DNA of 17,810 bases from Lucifugimonas sp038150225 (GTDB lineage Bacteria > Chloroflexota > Dehalococcoidia > Lucifugimonadales > Lucifugimonadaceae): NCBI GenBank assembly GCA_038150225.1, contig JAYQWG010000038.1, forward strand, positions 1 through 17,810, in the 5' to 3' direction. This document shows positions 13,073-17,810 of this stretch, one piece after another (position 1 is the stretch's first letter; each line of letters starts with the position of its first letter). The translations under genes were made by a program, and so were the position numbers. The notes under the pieces are model-generated. The model saw only the letters and a program-made list of their open reading frames with translations. It was not told where the DNA came from and searched no databases.

Positions 13073-13915
13073 ATGGCGACGACCTCTGAAGCACCCCAGC
13101 AGGCTCAAGAAGAGCAACAAGTACTATCGCTGAAAGAGGCGTTCCAGACATATGTAAGGCAAATGCCGAAGGACGCGAAAAAGGCTGCACAGCCTGAAAT
13201 CGCAAAGTTTGTACGCTGGCTGGGTGGAGAGCGGTTGATCGACACGATCCTGCCTTCCGAAATTGGTGAGTACAACGAGATTTTCGGTGCTAAGACCGCT
13301 ACCAGGGACGCTACTGAGCGACTCAGCACGGTCAAGTTATTTCTCACATTCCTTAAAAAGAAAGGGCACATCGAGGTCAACCTCGCGCAGCACCTTCGCC
13401 TTAGGAAGTCACGCACCACTGCTTCACGAGCAGCGGTTGTAGTAAACCCGACTCGAAGCGTCCGCTTGACACAGAGCGGTTACAACCAGATGACCAAGCA
13501 GCTTGCATCGCTCCAGGAAGAGCGAGTACGTCTCACTGAAGAAATTCAGCGTGCGGCCGCTGATGGTGACGTTCGTGAAAACGCACCTCTCGATGCAGCA
13601 CGGGAAGCCCAGGGCATGACCATGGGTAAGATCCGTGAGATTGAGGCAACCCTCAAAGTTGCGGTGGTTATCGACCAGAGCGAAGAAAACAAGGGTCGAG
13701 TACAAATCGGTTCGAAGGTTTCTCTGGAAGAGACCGATTCTGGGAGAGTTGTGAAATACCAACTGGTTGAGCCTAACGAAGCAAATCCGCTCGCTTCGAA
13801 AATTTCAATCGTGTCTCCTGTAGGTGCTAGCATTCTCGGACGCGAACTTGGCGACTCGGTCACAGTGAAGACACCGAGGGGCGATCAGGTCTACAAGATC
13901 ACCGAAACCTCGTAG
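13073..13915 (+). CDS. GreA/GreB-like transcript cleavage factor with extra N-terminal helical domain
   Basis: A 280-residue protein from the ATG at 13073, which has GGAG and AAGG just upstream; a longer frame starts at 13025 but adds an unlikely leader. The C-terminal half is Gre-like. A coiled coil runs through YNQMTKQLASLQEERVRLTE to the tip, GDVRENAPLDAAREAQG, where D166 and E169 match the acidic tip residues that GreA uses to reach the RNA polymerase active site. It is followed by an FKBP-like domain (VQIGSKVSLEE, SPVGASILGRELGDSV). The first ~115 residues are a separate helical domain (EAFQTYVRQMPKDAKK, FVRWLGGERLIDTILPSEIGEY, STVKLFLTFLKKKGHI) that resembles the SAM-like core-binding domain of tyrosine recombinases. 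No recombinase catalytic domain is present. It probably rescues backtracked polymerase, with the extra domain binding DNA or protein (inference). Confidence 0.85.
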   Translation: MATTSEAPQQAQEEQQVLSLKEAFQTYVRQMPKDAKKAAQPEIAKFVRWLGGERLIDTILPSEIGEYNEIFGAKTATRDATERLSTVKLFLTFLKKKGHIEVNLAQHLRLRKSRTTASRAAVVVNPTRSVRLTQSGYNQMTKQLASLQEERVRLTEEIQRAAADGDVRENAPLDAAREAQGMTMGKIREIEATLKVAVVIDQSEENKGRVQIGSKVSLEETDSGRVVKYQLVEPNEANPLASKISIVSPVGASILGRELGDSVTVKTPRGDQVYKITETS

Positions 13916-13946
13916 ATTCGAATCTTCTATTCGGCTAACCTGTTAC

Positions 13947-13980
13947 GTGCTCACACCACTTCATGAGTGAGCACCATTTT
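13947..13980 (+). terminator. terminator-like hairpin after the Gre-like gene
   Basis: GTGCTCAC (13947-13954) and GTGAGCAC (13967-13974) form a perfect 8-bp stem with a 12-nt loop, followed by CCATTTTCC. The T-run is short (four). It begins 31 nt after the stop codon and separates the Gre-like gene from terC. Confidence 0.5.
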
Positions 13981-14052
13981 CCTGAGCCCGCTCGTTCGCG
14001 CGCTCATCACAACTAAATTGGGAACACATCAAACCGGAAGGGCGCATCTGCG

Positions 14053-15036
14053 TTGGCAGAAAACTTCACTTTTACCCACTGGGTCATATTCAACGTTGTT
14101 CTAGCGTTCCTTCTAATTCTCGATCTAAAGATCCTCACCCGTAACTCGCGTGAAGTGAGTATGAAACAGGCAGCCTGGCTGACCGCGTTCTGGTGGGGTG
14201 TTGCAACCGTTTGTGGAATATGGATTTTCGCTGAAGGTTCAACCGACCAGGGAATCAACTACGCGACGGCGTTCGTTGTCGAAAAAGCATTAAGCGTCGA
14301 CAACTTATTCGTATTCCTCGTCATATTTACCTACTTCGGTCTTCCCGACGGGGCACGCCTGCGAGCTCTGTTCTTCGGAATCATCGGTGCACTAATTGCA
14401 AGAGCCATATTCATCGCGATTGGACTCAGCATCATTAGTGCCTTCTCATGGGTGTTGTTCCTCCTCGGAGCGTTCCTTGTGTACACCGGGTACAAAATCG
14501 CCTTCCTCGGTGATACCGAGGTGGACCCGGGTCAGAACCCTGTTGTCAGGCTCTTCCGACGATTCATGCCAGTTACGAACGAGTACCACGGGCATGATTT
14601 CTTCACACGTCTACCCAATGGTGCGAAGGCGGCTACTCCGTTCTTGCTGGTGATTCTGGCTCTCGGAACAACCGACATCATTTTCGCAATCGACTCGATT
14701 CCAACTGTGTTCGGTATCACCAAAGACCCGTTCGTGGTTTGGACGTCCAACGCGATGGCGGTGCTGGGGCTCCGTCCGCTGTTCTTCCTGCTGTCAGGCC
14801 TCGTGGCAATTTTCAGGTTCTTGCAATACGGACTAGCGCTTGTTCTGGTACTTATCGGTATCAAGATGGTGCTTGAAGAAGCTGCTCACACGTTCGAGTT
14901 CCATCTGCCAGCCGTTATGGAATCACCGTTCCTCTCGCTGATCGTGATTTCCTCGATCTTTACCTGCGCAATCGTCCTCTCGAAGCTCTTCCCTTCTTCG
15001 CCAGAAGACGACCCTCACGGACTCGCATCGAACTAG
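14053..15036 (+). CDS. terC: TerC-family integral membrane protein
   Basis: A 327-residue membrane protein of the TerC/Alx family. Members are linked to tellurite resistance and, in better-studied cases, to manganese export. The family acidic motifs in membrane helices are present: VVEKALSVDNLFVFLVIF (E77, D83, N84) and LGTTDIIFAIDSIPTVFG (D208, D214), followed by NAMAVLGLRPLFFLL. About nine hydrophobic helices can be counted. The start is TTG at 14053-14055, preceded by GGAAGGG about 10 nt upstream. No yybP-ykoY-like Mn riboswitch is evident in the short leader. It ends 4 nt before the next gene, so the two are probably co-transcribed, although a functional tie is not obvious. Confidence 0.92.
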   Translation: MAENFTFTHWVIFNVVLAFLLILDLKILTRNSREVSMKQAAWLTAFWWGVATVCGIWIFAEGSTDQGINYATAFVVEKALSVDNLFVFLVIFTYFGLPDGARLRALFFGIIGALIARAIFIAIGLSIISAFSWVLFLLGAFLVYTGYKIAFLGDTEVDPGQNPVVRLFRRFMPVTNEYHGHDFFTRLPNGAKAATPFLLVILALGTTDIIFAIDSIPTVFGITKDPFVVWTSNAMAVLGLRPLFFLLSGLVAIFRFLQYGLALVLVLIGIKMVLEEAAHTFEFHLPAVMESPFLSLIVISSIFTCAIVLSKLFPSSPEDDPHGLASN

Positions 15037-15040
15037 TTCC

Positions 15041-17810
15041 ATGACAACCATCACCCGTCCTCCAGCAATGTCGAGTTCAACTTCCGACCTGGAAGCGGAG
15101 CTAAAAGCCGCGGTTGGGGGTGAGGTTCGGTTCGATGCTGTCACTCGGAACATGTATTCGACTGATGCGTCGATATACCGAATCGAGCCGATTGGTGTCG
15201 TAATTCCTCGAAACGCGGACGATGTGTCGGCCGTCCTGGAGATAGCGCATAAAAACGGCGTAAACGTCCTTCCTCGCGGCGGCGGAACCGGGCTTTCCGG
15301 ACAAACCGTCAACGAAGCGATAGTTCTCGATTTCTCGAAGTACATGTTCAACGTGCTCGAGGTAAACAAAGAAGAGCAGTGGGTTCGCACTCAGCCCGGA
15401 ATCACGATCGATGATCTAAACCGGCAACTCAAGTCATACGGGCTATTTTTTACGTCCGACCCGAGTACCTCATCGCGCGCCAACATTGGCGGAGCAATGG
15501 GTAACAACTCGTGCGGTGCCCACTCGATCGTGTACGGAAAAACTGTCGACCACGTGCAGGAGATGAACGTCGTTCTCTCTGACGGTTCACAAACCGTCTT
15601 CCAGGAGCTTTCTTCCGGCGTTCTCGACTCAAAACTGAAGTCAGGCTCGCTCGAAGGCGATATTTACAACAAGCTTGCTGGAATAGCGCAAAACGCAGCA
15701 TCACTCGTCGAAGAGCGATTCCCGAAGATCCTGCGCCGGGTCGGTGGTTACAACCTCGATCTCGTCCAGAATCCCGAGCATCTCAACCTCGCGAAAATCA
15801 CCGTAGGTTCCGAAGGGACTCTGGTCGCCGTAACATCGGCGAAGCTAAACATTGAGCCAATCCCTAAAGTAAAAGGACTCGCAGTCCTTCATTTCAAGGA
15901 CATCGGCTCTGCTATGGAAGCCACTGTCGCCACCCTGGAGCAGGATCCAGCTGCAGTCGAACACATTGGTGAAATGATCATCACCCAGGCACGGCAATCG
16001 CTGGGATTTGCTCGAAACCTGACGTTCCTCGAAGGAGACCCGACCGACATCCTGGTCGTCGAAATGACCGGCGATTCCGCTGCGGAGGTCGAGTCAAAAC
16101 TCGACCGACTGGACGAGCGAATGAAGACCGGTGGTCGCCCATACGCAACGACTCGACTCATGACTGCCGCAGAGCAAGGTCAGGTTTGGGCGATGAGGCA
16201 AGCTGGTCTCGGGTTGATGATGAATATCGAGGGTGACGCGAAGCCTCTTCCGTTTGTCGAAGACACTGCAGTTTCGCCGGAGCGTCTTCCAGAATATGTA
16301 AAACGGTTCGACGAAATCGTTCAGGCAAACGGAACAGAGGCCGGATACTACGGTCACGCCTCTGTCGGTTGTCTGCACATCCGACCCGTGGTTGACCTGA
16401 AGAACAAAGAGGGAATGGGCCGCATGGAGAAAATTGCAGACGAGATTTCCGATCTCGTTCTGGAATTTGGCGGTTCTTTGAGCGGTGAGCACGGAGACGG
16501 AATCGTTCGTGGTGCGTGGGCCGACAAGATGTTCGGTTCCGACCTTGTTGGTCAGTTCAAGGAAGTAAAAGATGCCTTCGACCCGAAGGGCATCATGAAC
16601 CCTGGAAAGATCTTCAACACCCCAAGCATGACCGAGAACCTTCGGTACGGGGATTCCTACAACACCTTCAACCCGCCAGTGAAACTCGACTGGTCGGCTG
16701 AAGGCGGATTTGCAGCCGCGATCGAGAAGTGCAACGGTGTTGGGGCTTGCCGAAAGGTTCACGCCGGAGCGATGTGCCCGTCGTACATGGCAACCCGGGA
16801 AGAAATGCACACCACTCGTGGACGTGCCAATTCGCTGCGAGGTGTTCTCTCCGGTGCCCTCCCTCGTGAGAAGCTTCACTCCGAAGAGCTGTTTGAAGTC
16901 CTCAGCCTTTGTGTTGAGTGCAAATCATGTAAATCCGAATGTCCGTCAAACGTCGACATGGCGAAGATCAAGGCGGAATTTCTCAGCGGATACAACGACA
17001 AAAATGGCATCCCGTTCTCGACTCGTCTCATTGGTAACGTCCATGCTCTGAGTGCCCTGACAGTTCCAGTTGCTCCGATCGCAAACTTTGTCTCAAAGCG
17101 AGGTGCGTTCAAGTGGGTCAACGAAAAGCTATTCGGTTTCGATCGTCGGCGCAACTTGCCCCAACTCGTTACACGCACATTTGAGAGCTGGTTCAATAAG
17201 CGCCAGTCAAACACAACAGGTTCACGTGGCAAGATCGTTTTGTTCCATGACACCTTCATGAACTTCAACCATCCCGAATCCGGAAAAGGTGCAGTCAAAG
17301 TCCTCGAAGCGCTTGGGTATGACGTTCAACTCGCAGATCGCAAATGCTGCGGGCGTCCGATGATTTCCAAGGGACTGCTCGATAAAGCCGCCCAGAATGC
17401 CCGCCACAATGTGGATGTGTTGTATGAACACGTTCGGGCAGGCGCAAAAATCGTCGGGTGTGAGTCAAGCTGCATGATGACTCTCAAAGACGAGTATCCA
17501 GACTTGCTTGGCGGTGATGAGAAAGCCCGCGCAGTTTCTGCCGCTACGGTCATGCTCGAAGAGCTTCTCGTCGAAACCAACGACGATGGCAAGCAACAAA
17601 TCGAGTGGAACGACACCCAGCTCGAAGCGAAGCTGCAAGTCCACTGTCATGAGCGAGCGTTGGTAGGAACTGGGGCAAGTTTGAATGCGTTGAACCTGCC
17701 ACCTAACTTCGATGCAGAGTTGATCGATGCCGGTTGCTGCGGAATGGCAGGCTCGTTCGGGTTCGAGAAGAAGAACTACGAAGTCTCGATGAAAATGGGC
17801 GAAGACCGGC
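15041..17810 (+). CDS. FAD-linked oxidase / Fe-S fusion dehydrogenase (3' end outside window)
   Basis: 923 codons are present from ATG 15041, and the frame is open at the window edge. The N-terminal half is a PCMH-type FAD domain: VIPRNADDVSAVLEIAH, RGGGTGLSG (79-87), TQPGITIDDLN and NIGGAMGNNSCGAHS (~148-161). Its C-terminal cap contains SGEHGDG and is followed by DPKGIMNPGKIF. A ferredoxin-like part comes next, with C564, C570 and C579 (CNGVGAC, MCPSY) and C624, C627, C630, C634 (CVECKSCKSEC), then two CCG domains (KCCGRPM 769-770; VHCHERA; AGCCGMAGSFG 899-900). This architecture is the YdiJ/GlcD-GlpC-type D-2-hydroxyacid dehydrogenase family, oxidising D-lactate or D-2-hydroxyglutarate and passing electrons to a quinone or other carrier. 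The exact substrate is not readable. Family lengths near 1000 residues suggest only a few dozen are missing. Confidence 0.93.
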   Translation, partial: MTTITRPPAMSSSTSDLEAELKAAVGGEVRFDAVTRNMYSTDASIYRIEPIGVVIPRNADDVSAVLEIAHKNGVNVLPRGGGTGLSGQTVNEAIVLDFSKYMFNVLEVNKEEQWVRTQPGITIDDLNRQLKSYGLFFTSDPSTSSRANIGGAMGNNSCGAHSIVYGKTVDHVQEMNVVLSDGSQTVFQELSSGVLDSKLKSGSLEGDIYNKLAGIAQNAASLVEERFPKILRRVGGYNLDLVQNPEHLNLAKITVGSEGTLVAVTSAKLNIEPIPKVKGLAVLHFKDIGSAMEATVATLEQDPAAVEHIGEMIITQARQSLGFARNLTFLEGDPTDILVVEMTGDSAAEVESKLDRLDERMKTGGRPYATTRLMTAAEQGQVWAMRQAGLGLMMNIEGDAKPLPFVEDTAVSPERLPEYVKRFDEIVQANGTEAGYYGHASVGCLHIRPVVDLKNKEGMGRMEKIADEISDLVLEFGGSLSGEHGDGIVRGAWADKMFGSDLVGQFKEVKDAFDPKGIMNPGKIFNTPSMTENLRYGDSYNTFNPPVKLDWSAEGGFAAAIEKCNGVGACRKVHAGAMCPSYMATREEMHTTRGRANSLRGVLSGALPREKLHSEELFEVLSLCVECKSCKSECPSNVDMAKIKAEFLSGYNDKNGIPFSTRLIGNVHALSALTVPVAPIANFVSKRGAFKWVNEKLFGFDRRRNLPQLVTRTFESWFNKRQSNTTGSRGKIVLFHDTFMNFNHPESGKGAVKVLEALGYDVQLADRKCCGRPMISKGLLDKAAQNARHNVDVLYEHVRAGAKIVGCESSCMMTLKDEYPDLLGGDEKARAVSAATVMLEELLVETNDDGKQQIEWNDTQLEAKLQVHCHERALVGTGASLNALNLPPNFDAELIDAGCCGMAGSFGFEKKNYEVSMKMGEDR

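Noticed and set aside
14923..15390. 155-residue minus-strand ORF
   Set aside because: It is antisense to the end of terC and the FAD-binding domain; composition is that of a shadow frame, with no family features.
16094..16879. 261-residue minus-strand ORF
   Set aside because: It is antisense to the FAD-linked dehydrogenase, which has continuous conserved motifs over the same bases; the antisense peptide shows no recognisable domain.

Overview
The window looks like ordinary chromosome from a free-living bacterium. The closest fit is Chloroflexota, possibly the Dehalococcoidia/SAR202 side. That placement is an inference from gene style: a Gre-type factor with an extra N-terminal helical domain, GlcD-type flavin/Fe-S fusion proteins, and an exporter adaptor with peptidoglycan-binding domains. 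No rRNA or other phylogenetic marker was compared. I see no insertion sequence, prophage, CRISPR array, tRNA or rRNA.

Layout. (1) 1-362 is the C-terminal end of a CCG-domain Fe-S oxidoreductase. (2) 363-843 is poorly explained. It holds a doubtful small minus-strand ORF and a strong hairpin with a U-tract on the minus strand. (3) 844-1785 is a solitary beta-class DNA methyltransferase. (4) 1802-6471, minus strand, is a four-gene export operon in the order lipoprotein, HlyD-like adaptor with two peptidoglycan-binding domains, MacB-type ATPase, MacB/FtsX permease. Its last three genes are joined by 4-nt stop/start overlaps. (5) 6690-7310 is a PD-(D/E)XK nuclease-like protein. 7397-7888 is a membrane-anchored thioredoxin that probably starts at ATT. 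7880-8731, convergent to it, is a PfkB-family sugar or nucleoside kinase. (6) 8815-12817, minus strand, is the classical rpmH-rnpA-yidD-yidC-khpB block for ribosome, RNase P and membrane-protein insertion. It is interrupted by a beta-propeller lipoprotein between yidD and yidC and ends in an intrinsic terminator at 8764-8791. (7) 13073-13912, plus strand and divergent from rpmH, encodes a GreA/GreB-like factor with an extra N-terminal helical domain resembling a tyrosine-recombinase core-binding (SAM-like) domain. (8) 14053-17810, plus strand, holds a TerC-family membrane protein followed 4 nt later by a large FAD-linked oxidase/Fe-S fusion (D-lactate or D-2-hydroxyglutarate dehydrogenase-like) that runs off the window.

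How the parts relate. The rpmH block couples translation and RNA processing (L34, RNase P protein) to co-translational membrane insertion (YidD, YidC, KhpB). The beta-propeller lipoprotein is positioned to act in the same envelope process. The lipoprotein-adaptor-MacB operon is a self-contained trans-envelope machine. Its adaptor appears built to touch peptidoglycan, and its lipoprotein has a duplicated two-cysteine unit.

The best candidates for something new are the Gre fusion, the beta-propeller lipoprotein in the insertase operon, the lipoprotein/peptidoglycan-binding MacB exporter, the 98-nt yidC/khpB dual-coding overlap, and two genes that appear to start at non-standard codons (ATT and ACG).
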